DNA from: an uncultured Clostridia bacterium
GTDB lineage: Bacteria > Bacillota > Clostridia > TANB77 > CAG-508
Assembly (NCBI GenBank): GCA_934169575.1
Contig: CAKPOA010000018.1
Coordinates: 1-26,659, forward strand
Direction of reading: 5' to 3'
Length of the DNA stretch: 26,659 nucleotides
Both the position numbers and the translations under genes were made by a program. Below the pieces are notes generated by a model. The model was not told the origin of the DNA and did not search any database. It saw only the letters and a program-made list of their open reading frames with translations. Each line of letters starts with the position of its first letter. The stretch's first letter is position 1. Shown here in pieces: positions 8,452-17,420 of this stretch.

Positions 8452-11400
8452 ATGAGTGATTTTGTACATTTACATATACATAGTGAATTCAGTTTATTAG
8501 ATGGAGCAAATAGAATAAAAGATATACCTGTAAGAGCAAAAGAATTAGGAATGAATGCGATTGCAATTACAGACCATGGTGTAATGTATGGTGTAATTGA
8601 TTTTTATAAGGCTTGCAAAAAAGAAGGTATAAAACCAATTATTGGGTGTGAAGTTTATGTTGCTCCACGAAAAAGAACAGATAAAGAAAATGGAATTGAC
8701 AACAAATATTATCATTTAATATTACTTGCTAAAAATAATCAAGGTTATAAAAATTTAAGTAAACTTGTTTCAATAGGTTTTACTGAAGGATATTATTATA
8801 AACCAAGAATAGATTTAGAAGTATTAGAAAAATATAGTGAAGGATTAATTTGTTTAAGTGCATGTTTAGCAGGTGCTGTAAATCAGGCTTTATTAAATGG
8901 AAATGAGAAAGAAGCTGAAGAAATAGCATTATGGCATAAAAGAGTTTTTGGTGAAGATTATTATATTGAAATTCAAAATAATGGGTATAAAGAACAAGTT
9001 TTAGCTAATCAAAAACTTGTGAAATTAGCAAGAAAATTGAATTTGCCATTAGTTGCAACAAATGATGCACATTATTTAAAAAAAGAAGATAAATATAATC
9101 ATGAAGTATTATTATGTATCCAAACAGGAAAAAGAATGAGTGATCCAGATAGAATGAGTTTTGAAGAAGGAGAATTATATATAAAATCTCCGGAAGAAAT
9201 GAGCGAATTTTTTAGAGCTTTTCCTGATGCTATAGAAAATACAGTAAAAATTGCAGAAAAATGTAATGTTGAATTTGAATTTGGACATACAATACTTCCA
9301 AATTATGATGTATCACCTGAATTTGAAACACATTATGATTATTTGAAAAAATTATGTGATGATGGTATAAAAGAAAGATATGGGGGAAATCCATCAAAAG
9401 AAGTTTTAGATAGAGCAGAATATGAACTTGGTATTGTTAAAAAAATGGGATATGTTGACTACTTTTTGATTGTATGGGATTTTATACATTATGCAAAAGA
9501 AAATGGTATACCTGTGGGTCCAGGGCGTGGTTCTGGTGCTGGTTCAATTTTAGCATATGCAATAGAAATAACAGATATTGACCCAATGAAATATGGGTTA
9601 CTATTTGAAAGGTTTCTTAATCCTGAAAGAATTAGTATGCCAGATTTTGATGTTGATTTTAGTGATGAACAAAGACAAGATGTTATAGATTATGTATCTA
9701 GAAAATATGGACATGACCATGTTGCACAAATAATAACTTTTGGAACACTTGCAGCAAAAAATGCAATAAGAAATGTTGGAAGAGCGTTAGATATATCACT
9801 AGCTGAAACAGATAAAATTGCTAAAATGATTCCTAATGAAATACATATAACAATAAAAAAAGCATTAGAAGAAAATACAGAACTTAGGAATTTATATGAT
9901 TCAGATGAAAGAATAAAAAATCTTTTAGAGGTTTCGATGGCTTTAGAAGGAATGCCTAAAAATACATCAACACATGCCTGTGGTGTAGTTATAACAAAAG
10001 ATCCGGTAGATACATATGTTCCTTTATTTGAAAGAGATGGGCAAATTTCTACTCAATATATAATGACTACACTTGAAGAATTAGGATTATTAAAAATGGA
10101 CTTTTTAGGTTTGCGTACATTATCTGTTATAAAAAATACTATAGAATTGGTAAAAACTACAAGAGGGATTGATGTTAGTTTTGACAAAGATATGGCTGAC
10201 CCAGAAGTATATAAATTATGGCAAGAAGGAAAAAGTTGCGGTATATTTCAGTTTGAAAGTCAAGGAATGACAAATTTTATGAAAGAATTAAAACCAGATT
10301 GTTTAGAAGACCTAATTGCCGGTGTTTCTTTATACCGCCCTGGACCAATGGATCAAATTCCTAGATATGTAAAAGGAAAACTTACTGGTGAATATGAGTA
10401 TACACATAAATCATTAGAGCCCATTTTAAAAGTCACATATGGATGTATGGTTTACCAAGAACAAGTTATGCAAATTGTTCGCGATTTGGCTGGATATTCT
10501 TTAGGTAGAGCAGATTTAGTTCGTAGAGCTATGGGAAAAAAGAAACTTGATGTTATGGCTAAAGAAAGAAAAATATTTATAAATGGACAAATTGATGAAA
10601 ATGGGAATATAGTAGTACCTGGATGTGTGAGAAATGGAATTGATGAACAATCAGCAAATAAAATATTTGATGAAATGGCTGAATTTGCAAAATATGCTTT
10701 TAATAAATCACATGCTGCATGTTATGCTGTTGTAGCATATAGAACAGCATATTTAAAAAGATATTATACACCTGAATTTATGTCAGCAATGCTTAATAGC
10801 TATTTAGGAAATCTAGATAGAGTTCCAATATATGTTGATGAATGTCATGATTTAAATATTGATATTTTAAAACCAGATATAAATAAAAGTTATTTAAAAT
10901 TTACTGTTGATGATGGAAATATTAGATTTGGGTTAGGTAGTATAAAAAATGTTGGAAATGCACCTGTTGAAGCAATTATAAAAGAAAGAAACAATAATGG
11001 TAATTTCAAAAGTTTTACAGATTTTTGCGAACGTATTTCAAATGAGGCTGTAAATAAAAAATGCATAGAAAGTTTAATAAAAGCTGGTACATTTGATGGC
11101 TTTGAGCAAACAAGAGCTACACTTTTAGCATCATATGAAAATATAATAAATACAATACAAACAAGTAATAAAAAAGGTATTGAAGGACAATTTACTATGT
11201 TTGATTTAATAGGAAAAACACAAAAAGAGGATATTGAAGATTTAAAATATAATTACATTGAAAAAGAAGAACTTTCTGAAAGAGAGATATTGTCACTTGA
11301 AAAAGAAATGCTTGGTATATATTTATCAGGACACCCATTAGAAAAATTAAAACAACAAATTGAAATGCAAACAACAATTAATACAATTGATTTATCACAA

Positions 11401-11970
11401 CTTGATAAAGAGATGACTAATATTGAAGATGGAGATTTTAATGTTGAGGAATTTGTTGAAAAAAAATCTAATAAAAAACCGAAATTTTATGATGGACAAG
11501 ATGTTATTTATGCAGGTATAATTTCACAAATTAAAAAGAAATTTACCAAAAACAATAAAATAATGGCTTTTGTTTCTGTAGAAGATTTACATGGAACTGC
11601 TGAAATTCTGGTATTTGAAAATGTATATATGGCATCACAAGAATCTTTAAAAGAAGAAAACATTGTACTAATTAAAGGAAGATTGAGTATTAGAGATGGA
11701 GAAAAAACAACTATAATTGCAAGAGAAATTTCTAATTTTGGTGAGAAAAAATCAAATATTTTAACATTAAACATAACAGATTGTGATGAAAGTATAAAAG
11801 TAAGACTTAGAGGTGCTATAAAATTTTTCAATGGTGAGATGAATAATATTCCTGTTCAAATAATTGATGGTGAAAAAATTTTACCTTGTGGAGCTATTTA
11901 TTGTACTGATAGGATTATCAAGGTTTTTGAAGAGATTTTAGGAAAAGATAAGGTGAAAATAATTTATTAG
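8452..11970 (+). CDS. dnaE: DNA polymerase III alpha subunit (DnaE)
   Basis: A 1172-residue C-family DNA polymerase. It opens with a PHP domain that looks catalytically complete: HLHIHSEFSLLDG, AITDHGVMYG, GCEVYVA, LSACLAG and ATNDAHYL. The palm has GPGRGSGAGS, then PDFDVDFSDEQRQ (Asp398 and Asp400) and LLKMDFLGLRTL (Asp550), the catalytic triad. GIFQFES, LYRPGPMDQIPRY and YAFNKSHAACYA are standard DnaE signatures. An OB-fold region is near residues 1015-1090 (VIYAGIISQIKKKFTKNNK...). AAGGAG at 8438-8443 is right for the ATG at 8452 and too close to the ATG at 8446. Firmicutes usually also have PolC, so this may be the lagging-strand or primer-extending enzyme. It is third in the operon beginning at 6419. 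Confidence 0.96.
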   Translation: MSDFVHLHIHSEFSLLDGANRIKDIPVRAKELGMNAIAITDHGVMYGVIDFYKACKKEGIKPIIGCEVYVAPRKRTDKENGIDNKYYHLILLAKNNQGYKNLSKLVSIGFTEGYYYKPRIDLEVLEKYSEGLICLSACLAGAVNQALLNGNEKEAEEIALWHKRVFGEDYYIEIQNNGYKEQVLANQKLVKLARKLNLPLVATNDAHYLKKEDKYNHEVLLCIQTGKRMSDPDRMSFEEGELYIKSPEEMSEFFRAFPDAIENTVKIAEKCNVEFEFGHTILPNYDVSPEFETHYDYLKKLCDDGIKERYGGNPSKEVLDRAEYELGIVKKMGYVDYFLIVWDFIHYAKENGIPVGPGRGSGAGSILAYAIEITDIDPMKYGLLFERFLNPERISMPDFDVDFSDEQRQDVIDYVSRKYGHDHVAQIITFGTLAAKNAIRNVGRALDISLAETDKIAKMIPNEIHITIKKALEENTELRNLYDSDERIKNLLEVSMALEGMPKNTSTHACGVVITKDPVDTYVPLFERDGQISTQYIMTTLEELGLLKMDFLGLRTLSVIKNTIELVKTTRGIDVSFDKDMADPEVYKLWQEGKSCGIFQFESQGMTNFMKELKPDCLEDLIAGVSLYRPGPMDQIPRYVKGKLTGEYEYTHKSLEPILKVTYGCMVYQEQVMQIVRDLAGYSLGRADLVRRAMGKKKLDVMAKERKIFINGQIDENGNIVVPGCVRNGIDEQSANKIFDEMAEFAKYAFNKSHAACYAVVAYRTAYLKRYYTPEFMSAMLNSYLGNLDRVPIYVDECHDLNIDILKPDINKSYLKFTVDDGNIRFGLGSIKNVGNAPVEAIIKERNNNGNFKSFTDFCERISNEAVNKKCIESLIKAGTFDGFEQTRATLLASYENIINTIQTSNKKGIEGQFTMFDLIGKTQKEDIEDLKYNYIEKEELSEREILSLEKEMLGIYLSGHPLEKLKQQIEMQTTINTIDLSQLDKEMTNIEDGDFNVEEFVEKKSNKKPKFYDGQDVIYAGIISQIKKKFTKNNKIMAFVSVEDLHGTAEILVFENVYMASQESLKEENIVLIKGRLSIRDGEKTTIIAREISNFGEKKSNILTLNITDCDESIKVRLRGAIKFFNGEMNNIPVQIIDGEKILPCGAIYCTDRIIKVFEEILGKDKVKIIY

Positions 11971-11993
11971 TTAGTTTTAAAGTAATTTTAATT

Positions 11994-12051
11994 TAAATAG
12001 GTGTATGGTCGCTTGCGCAGTATTTAAAAAATAATTTCATATACCTATTTA
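11994..12051 (+). repeat. Short copy of a MITE-like inverted-repeat element, possibly ending the dnaE transcript
   Basis: The arms TAAATAGGTGTATG (11994-12007) and CATATACCTATTTA (12038-12051) pair over 14 bp with one wobble. The interior and right flank closely match 17250-17309, while the left arm matches 17143-17157. It looks like a copy of the 17143-17289 element that lost about 92 bp of its middle. There is no T-run, so a terminator role for dnaE is uncertain. The rest of 11971-12198 is AT-rich without a gene; TTGAAT (12119) with TATATT (12143) could be the promoter of the next gene. Confidence 0.65.
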
Positions 12052-12198
12052 GCCAATAAATTTAAAAAGTCTGATCAGTAACAAAATAATTTTAATATTG
12101 GAATTTATTATTGATTTATTGAATATAATATGGTAATATAAATATATTCGTAAATACGATAACAGTATATTCTCTATTTGAAGTAAAAGGAGGAAACG

Positions 12199-12639
12199 AT
12201 GAGAATATTTAAAATAATTCAGAAAAACGATCGGTACAATGTGCCTATAGAAGATTTTGAAGGGTATTTTTTACTTGAAAAGGATGGAAATATACAAGGT
12301 TTTTTGAATGAACCTTATCATGGTATAACAAAATACATCTTTGGAAAGTATAATGAAAAAGAAGAAAAAATGTTCTTCTTTAAATTAACTAACTTGGAGA
12401 ATATTGCTCCACTTTTGTTTGTATTTAACAATATAAATGAGGATGGAGTAAAATTCAGTATTGCTCTTTCAAAGTTTTTTGTAGCAGGAAAGCGTAAAAT
12501 TGAAATTCAAGAAGAAGAACTTACTACAGAAATTCAAGAAGTTGTTCAAAAAGAATTAAAAAATTTTATGACAAATTGTATTGAACAAAATAGGTTCTTA
12601 ATAAGAAAGTTAAGTGAATTAGAAAAAAATATTTACTGA
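12199..12639 (+). CDS. Hypothetical protein, 146 aa
   Basis: I do not recognise this protein. It is soluble, with no signal peptide or membrane segment. The first 90 residues look like a beta-rich domain (YNVPIEDFEGYFLLE, GNIQGFLNEPYHGITKYIFGKYN, KMFFFKLTNL). The last 45 are a charged, probably helical or coiled-coil tail (EIQEEELTTEIQEVVQKELKNFM...IRKLSELEKNIY). The start is clear, with AAGGAGG 7 nt before the ATG. It forms a single-gene unit with a good terminator 10 nt after the stop. Confidence 0.75.
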   Translation: MRIFKIIQKNDRYNVPIEDFEGYFLLEKDGNIQGFLNEPYHGITKYIFGKYNEKEEKMFFFKLTNLENIAPLLFVFNNINEDGVKFSIALSKFFVAGKRKIEIQEEELTTEIQEVVQKELKNFMTNCIEQNRFLIRKLSELEKNIY

Positions 12640-12649
12640 TAAAAATATG

Positions 12650-12674
12650 GGTCTGTGAAATCACAGACCTTTAA
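12650..12674 (+). terminator. Terminator after the hypothetical gene
   Basis: GGTCTGTGA (12650-12658) and TCACAGACC (12661-12669) form a perfect 9-bp stem around AA, then TTT. The T-run is short. Confidence 0.75.
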
Positions 12675-12767
12675 TAGTTACTGAATATTGAATTATTTTG
12701 CTAGTAACAAAAAACGACATAAATTGATAAAAAATAATATAAATATCTAGCCAAAATAGAAAAAATA

Positions 12768-12776
12768 TGCTACAAT
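12768..12776 (+). promoter_or_regulatory. Extended -10 promoter of the polysaccharide deacetylase gene
   Basis: TGCTACAAT is an extended -10 (TGn before TACAAT); I see no good -35. Transcription would start near 12783, downstream of the ATG at 12775, which supports the later start at 12805. Confidence 0.5.
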
Positions 12777-12804
12777 GAAGATGAATAAAATAACAGGAGG
12801 AAAA

Positions 12805-13674
12805 ATGGTGAATATTAATATAAATTTTGAAAAGATTTCAAAAAAATTAAATATAAAAATGATTTTACTAATTATATCTATAATTTTGATTACAGGAACA
12901 CCAATAGTTATAATAATGGTAAATAAAAATAAAGTAGAACAAACATTAAGTAAACCAGAAAGTGTTGATATAGCTTCAAATCAAGATGTTAATGATGTAT
13001 GGAAAGTTGATGAAAAAGAGGAAAAAGAGGAAAAAGAAAATAAAAGTGAAATATATTTAACATTTGATGATGGTCCAAGTAATGATATTACACCACAAAT
13101 ATTAGATATCCTTAAAGAAGAGAATGTACATGCAACATTTTTTGTAATAAATTTTAGTCAAAATAAGGAAGCGTTAATTAAAAGAGAAATAGATGAAGGT
13201 CATTCAATAGGATTACATGGATATTCACATGAATATAAAAAAATATATAAATCAGAAGAAACATATATGAATAATTTAAATGATTTGCAAGCAAAAGTTG
13301 AAAAAGTTACAGGAGTTAAGTCAACAATAACTAGGTTTCCAGGAGGAAGTTCAAATACTGTAAGTAGATTTAATAAAGGTGTGATGACAAAACTTGTAAA
13401 AGATGTTGAAGATGCAGGATATAAATATTATGATTGGAATGTTGATTCAGATGATGCAGGACATGCAAAAAACAAAGAACAAGTTTATAATAATGTTACA
13501 AGTGGACTAAAAAAAGACAGAGCAAATGTTGTTTTAATGCATGATTTTGAAAAAAATAATAAAACATTAGACGCTTTAAAAGATATAATTAAATATGGAA
13601 AAGAAAATGGCTATAGTTTTAATAAGATTTCATCAAGTAGTGATTTAGTTGTACATCATCATGTTCAAAACTAA
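12805..13674 (+). CDS. Membrane-anchored polysaccharide deacetylase (NodB domain)
   Basis: A 289-residue protein with one N-terminal membrane segment (about residues 17-40), an acidic linker of short EEKE repeats and a NodB homology domain from about residue 82. It shows TFDDGPS (Asp88, Asp89), the metal-binding HGYSH (His138, His142), RFPGGSS with the substrate-contacting Arg177, and LMHDF (His246). Family members remove acetyl groups from peptidoglycan or other N-acetylglucosamine polymers, often giving lysozyme resistance. The domain faces outward from the membrane anchor. AGGAGG at 12795-12800 decides the start at 12805; GTG at 12808 is the alternative. The next gene begins 35 nt later. 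Confidence 0.9.
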   Translation: MVNININFEKISKKLNIKMILLIISIILITGTPIVIIMVNKNKVEQTLSKPESVDIASNQDVNDVWKVDEKEEKEEKENKSEIYLTFDDGPSNDITPQILDILKEENVHATFFVINFSQNKEALIKREIDEGHSIGLHGYSHEYKKIYKSEETYMNNLNDLQAKVEKVTGVKSTITRFPGGSSNTVSRFNKGVMTKLVKDVEDAGYKYYDWNVDSDDAGHAKNKEQVYNNVTSGLKKDRANVVLMHDFEKNNKTLDALKDIIKYGKENGYSFNKISSSSDLVVHHHVQN

Positions 13675-13708
13675 ATAAGTTATATAGAAATAAAAGGGGT
13701 GTAACCAA

Positions 13709-15274
13709 ATGAAATCAAGAAAAGAATTGAAGAAACAAGCGAGAAAAACAATAAAAAAACATTATTTTAGAAGTGTATTATTAGTATTTATATGTTCAGT
13801 ATTATTAGCCGGTGGATTTACATATTCGACAAAAGATTTAGTAAATATAAATTTTTATGAAGAAAATGTTGGACAATTATTAGGAATTAGTGATAGGTTT
13901 TCAAATAGCAAAATAATAAATGAAATGATTGATAAAACAAAAAAAATACAGGATTTAGAGGCTCCTACAAGAAATGATGAACAAATAAAATATACAAGAG
14001 GAATTTTATCTGTATTTATAAATGAAACAACTTCTAGTGGGTCAATTGTTTTTGGAATATTAAATGGTATAAATAAACTAGTATTTCATGAAAAAATTGC
14101 AAGTGCAATATTGATTTTTGGTGGTAATATTTTATTATTTGTATTTAATGTGATTTTTATAGATGTATTAGTTATTGGAAAAAATAGATTTTTCTTAGAA
14201 AAAAGAAGGTATTATGATACAAGAATTGAAAAATTATTTTACCCATATAAAAATAAAAAAACATTGCATTTAGCGTATATTTTATTTATAAGAGCAGTAT
14301 ATCAATTTTTATGGAATTTAACAATAATAGGTGGATTTATAAAATATTATGAATACTCTATGATTCCATATATTTTAGCCGAAAATCCAAGTATATCTAA
14401 AAAAGATGCTTTTAGATTATCAAAACAATTGACACAAGGAAGAAAATTTGAATTATTTAAAATAACTTTATCATTTTTAGGATGGGACATTTTAAGTATA
14501 ATTACATTTAAATTAAGTAGTGTATTTTATTCTGATATATATAAAGAAGCGGTTTGGGCAGAAATATATATGAATTTAAGAGAAGAAGAATATAATGTTT
14601 TACCTGTTAGTGATAAGAACTTGTTAAATGATGAATTATTAGATATTGAGTTTCCTATAGAAAGTGCTTATCCTGAGGACAAATTTGAACATTTAAAAAC
14701 AAGAAGAATTTTTAAAATAGATTATAATAGAGAATATAGTTTACAATCATATATATTACTATTTTTTACATTTTCATTTATAGGCTGGATTTGGGAAGTG
14801 TTTTTATTTATACTTGAAACAGGAACATTAGTAAATAGAGGAACTATGTATGGACCGTGGCTTCCGATTTACGGTGCAGGAGGAGTATTAATATTATTTT
14901 TACTTAAAAGATTTAGAGGAAAACCAGTTTTAATGTTTTTGTCTGCATTTATATTATGTGGAATAGTAGAATATGGAACAGCTTGGTATTTAGAAACTTT
15001 TAAACATCTAAGATATTGGGATTATAGTGGATATTTTGTAAATATAAAAGGAAGGATTTGCTTAGAAGGATTAATTGTATTTGGTCTTGGTGGTTGTGGA
15101 TTTACATATTTATTAGCACCTTTGTTTGATAATTTATATAGAAAAATAAACCCTAAAATTGTTAATATTTTATGTATTGTTTTAGTATTGCTTTTTATGG
15201 GAGATTGTGCTTATACACATATTCATCCACATACAGGTCAAGGAATTTCTCAAGAATATGTTGAAGAGTATTGA
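13709..15274 (+). CDS. DUF975 and CmpB-type (ABC_trans_CmpB) multi-pass membrane protein
   Basis: A 521-residue protein joining two membrane domains. The N-terminal part starts MKSRKELKKQARKTIKKHYF and continues through about four hydrophobic segments to residue 280, as in DUF975 proteins. The C-terminal part (from about residue 345) has FIGWIWEVFLFILETG, NRGTMYGPWLPIYGAGG, GIVEYGTAWYLE and KGRICLEGLIVFGLGG, the hallmarks of the family once named 'putative ABC-transporter type IV'. No ATPase is encoded nearby, so transport is unproven. Between the halves is a charged cytoplasmic stretch. AAGGGG precedes the ATG; the next gene begins about 40 nt later with no terminator between, so the run 13709-17133 may be one operon. 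Confidence 0.75.
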   Translation: MKSRKELKKQARKTIKKHYFRSVLLVFICSVLLAGGFTYSTKDLVNINFYEENVGQLLGISDRFSNSKIINEMIDKTKKIQDLEAPTRNDEQIKYTRGILSVFINETTSSGSIVFGILNGINKLVFHEKIASAILIFGGNILLFVFNVIFIDVLVIGKNRFFLEKRRYYDTRIEKLFYPYKNKKTLHLAYILFIRAVYQFLWNLTIIGGFIKYYEYSMIPYILAENPSISKKDAFRLSKQLTQGRKFELFKITLSFLGWDILSIITFKLSSVFYSDIYKEAVWAEIYMNLREEEYNVLPVSDKNLLNDELLDIEFPIESAYPEDKFEHLKTRRIFKIDYNREYSLQSYILLFFTFSFIGWIWEVFLFILETGTLVNRGTMYGPWLPIYGAGGVLILFLLKRFRGKPVLMFLSAFILCGIVEYGTAWYLETFKHLRYWDYSGYFVNIKGRICLEGLIVFGLGGCGFTYLLAPLFDNLYRKINPKIVNILCIVLVLLFMGDCAYTHIHPHTGQGISQEYVEEY

Positions 15275-15314
15275 TATTTTTTATGCAATATAGTAAAATA
15301 AAACCAATAAGGAG

Positions 15315-16484
15315 ATGAGTAATATTAATATAAAAGAGTGGAGTTTAAAGAAAAAGATAATAATAATTATATCAATTTTATTGGTTATTTTAATGGGAGT
15401 ACTTACATATTTTTATATAAATAATGAAAACGTTGCAAATTTTATAGATTTTAATATTTTAAATAAACAATTAAATGATCAAGATATTTCTGTTATAAAT
15501 TTGAATACTGAAAAATCAAATCAAATATGTGTATATAGCAAATATGTTGCAATATTAAATGATAAAAATTTAAAATTGTATAATAATTATGGAGAGCAAA
15601 TAACAGAAATATCTGTTGATATAAATACTGCAATATTTGATTCTAGTAATAAATATCTTGCCATAGCAGAAAAAAAAGGAAATGAAATATGCTTAATTTT
15701 AGATAAAACATATTTATGGAGTAATAAAATTGAAGGCGAGATATCTGAAATATATGTTAATCAAAATGGATATGTTGCTGTTACAACTAAAGATTCAACT
15801 CATAAATCAATATTAACATTATATAATTCTTCAGGAAAACAATTATTTAAAAGTTATTTTTCATCAACAAGAATAATTGATGCAAGTATATCATCAGATA
15901 ATAAATATATTGCAATTGGAGAATTAGATACAACAGGTGCAATTATACAATCTAATATAAAAATTATATCTGTTGAAAATGCACAAAATGATTCTGAAAA
16001 TGCAATTATTTATACATATAATGCAGATGTTAATAAATTAATAATAAGTGTTAAATATCAATTAAATAATAGTATAGCCTGTATGTATGATAATTCAATT
16101 GATATAATTTCAAATAACAATAATAATGAGTTGATAAGTTTACAACAAAATAAAGATATTTCATTTATGTCTGTTGATTTTAATAATAATATAGCATATG
16201 TACAAGATGAGGCAAAAGGACCATTTAGTTCTAATTCAAATGTGAAAATAGTTGATACAACAAGTAAACAAGAATATTCATATGTGTTAGAAGATGTTGC
16301 AAAAGATATATATGCACAAGATGATATATTAGCTGTAAATGTTGGAACTGAGTTATATTTCTTTAATACAAAAGGAAGATTAATAAAAAAATATACGGCA
16401 AAACAAGAAATTACAAATGTTTTGTTATCAAAAAATTTAGCTACAGTGATTTATAAGGATAAGGTGGTTTTAATAAGTTTATAA
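15315..16484 (+). CDS. Membrane-anchored beta-propeller-like protein (DUF5711-like)
   Basis: A 389-residue protein (if read from ATG) with a single N-terminal membrane anchor at about residues 14-37 and a large extracellular part made of repeated beta-strand pairs, such as KYVAILNDKNLKLYN, KYLAIAEKKGN, GYVAVTTKDSTH and KYIAIGELD. This is the look of a WD40/PQQ-type propeller, and it recalls the DUF5711 family that sits next to CvpA in Clostridia. Function is unknown. The start is odd: AAGGAG (15309-15314) directly abuts the ATG at 15315, whereas the in-frame ATT at 15324 lies about 9 nt after it. The gene ends 16 nt before cvpA. Confidence 0.65.
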   Translation: MSNINIKEWSLKKKIIIIISILLVILMGVLTYFYINNENVANFIDFNILNKQLNDQDISVINLNTEKSNQICVYSKYVAILNDKNLKLYNNYGEQITEISVDINTAIFDSSNKYLAIAEKKGNEICLILDKTYLWSNKIEGEISEIYVNQNGYVAVTTKDSTHKSILTLYNSSGKQLFKSYFSSTRIIDASISSDNKYIAIGELDTTGAIIQSNIKIISVENAQNDSENAIIYTYNADVNKLIISVKYQLNNSIACMYDNSIDIISNNNNNELISLQQNKDISFMSVDFNNNIAYVQDEAKGPFSSNSNVKIVDTTSKQEYSYVLEDVAKDIYAQDDILAVNVGTELYFFNTKGRLIKKYTAKQEITNVLLSKNLATVIYKDKVVLISL

Positions 16485-16500
16485 ATGGAGGAGTTAGAAA

Positions 16501-17133
16501 ATGGGAATAATTTTAGATTTAGTTCTTATAGCTATTTTGATTTTGAGTATAATTTTTGGATATAAAAGAGGTCTGATAAATGTTGCATTTAATGTTTGTG
16601 CATTTATTGTGGCACTTGTTATAACTTTTATTTTATATAATCCAATTACAAATTTGGTTATTAATAATACTCAAATTGATGAAACTATAAAAAGTGCTAT
16701 AATTGAAAATAATTTGTTAAAAACCTCAGATGATAATCAAACAAAAGATAAAGATGTGTTAAATAAATATGTAGAAAAATATGTGACAGATACAGCAAAT
16801 GATGCACTTGATTCTAGTGCTAGAATCGTGGCAGAAAAAATTGTTGGAATTATGGTTGCTATAATTTTGTTTATTGTTGTTAGAATATTACTAATATTAA
16901 CAAGATTTATTGCAGATGGTATTGCAAGTCTTCCTATAATTAAACAATTTAATAAATTAGGAGGATTACTATATGGTATTTTAAGTGGTTTGATTATAAT
17001 TTACGGTATTCTTGCTATTTTGTTTTTTGTTATTTCAATTAATAATACTGGCATGGTTGCAGATGCAGTTAGTACATCTATACTTAGCAAATTTTTGAGT
17101 ACACATAATATAATATTAAATATAATATTTTAA
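16501..17133 (+). CDS. CvpA family membrane protein
   Basis: A 210-residue protein opening with LDLVLIAILILSIIFGYKRGLI, the standard CvpA start with its KRG turn. Four membrane segments are seen at about residues 3-20, 27-45, 115-135 and 155-180, and a polar stretch of about 55 residues follows the second. CvpA-like proteins are linked to envelope homeostasis and, in enterobacteria, colicin V export. AGGAG precedes the ATG. It closes the run of envelope genes that begins with the deacetylase. Confidence 0.85.
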   Translation: MGIILDLVLIAILILSIIFGYKRGLINVAFNVCAFIVALVITFILYNPITNLVINNTQIDETIKSAIIENNLLKTSDDNQTKDKDVLNKYVEKYVTDTANDALDSSARIVAEKIVGIMVAIILFIVVRILLILTRFIADGIASLPIIKQFNKLGGLLYGILSGLIIIYGILAILFFVISINNTGMVADAVSTSILSKFLSTHNIILNIIF

Positions 17134-17142
17134 TTTAAGTCT

Positions 17143-17289
17143 AAATATGTATATGGGATTATTTTTACATACTTTGCAGTCGCAATTTCCATATTAAAAA
17201 AATTAATATAATGAAAATTGCTCCAATCGCACTCATTTCATTCGTTTGATCGCTTACGCAGTATTTAAAAAATAATCCCATATACAATT
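17143..17289 (+). repeat. MITE-like inverted-repeat element, full-length copy
   Basis: Perfect 18-bp terminal arms GTATATGGGATTATTTTT (17149-17166) and its complement (17268-17285) enclose a second, nested hairpin (17182-17221, GCAATTT...AAATTGC with further pairing). No reading frame is carried. The right part (from 17250) and left arm (from 17143) recur in the shorter element at 11994-12051. Two copies in non-coding gaps within 5 kb suggest a non-autonomous mobile repeat or a structured RNA family. It fills most of the 278-bp gap before the LCP promoter. Confidence 0.7.
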
Positions 17290-17358
17290 AGGTAATAAAT
17301 TAAAAAAGTTGATTTGTAATAATTCATCAAAAATTTACAAAATAATGCAGAAAAACTA

Positions 17359-17387
17359 TTGATATTTATTATAGTATTTGGTATACT
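17359..17387 (+). promoter_or_regulatory. Sigma-A promoter of the LCP gene
   Basis: TTGATA (17359-17364), 17-nt spacer, TATACT (17382-17387). Confidence 0.85.
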
Positions 17388-17420
17388 AAAAGAGATTTTT
17401 AAAATTTAGGAGTGAATAAA

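Noticed and set aside
12008..12020. Tandem similarity of GGTCGCTT near the dnaE end to the tRNA-Val acceptor GGTCGCTT
   Set aside because: Only eight bases match and no tRNA fold follows; the sequence is explained by the inverted-repeat element.
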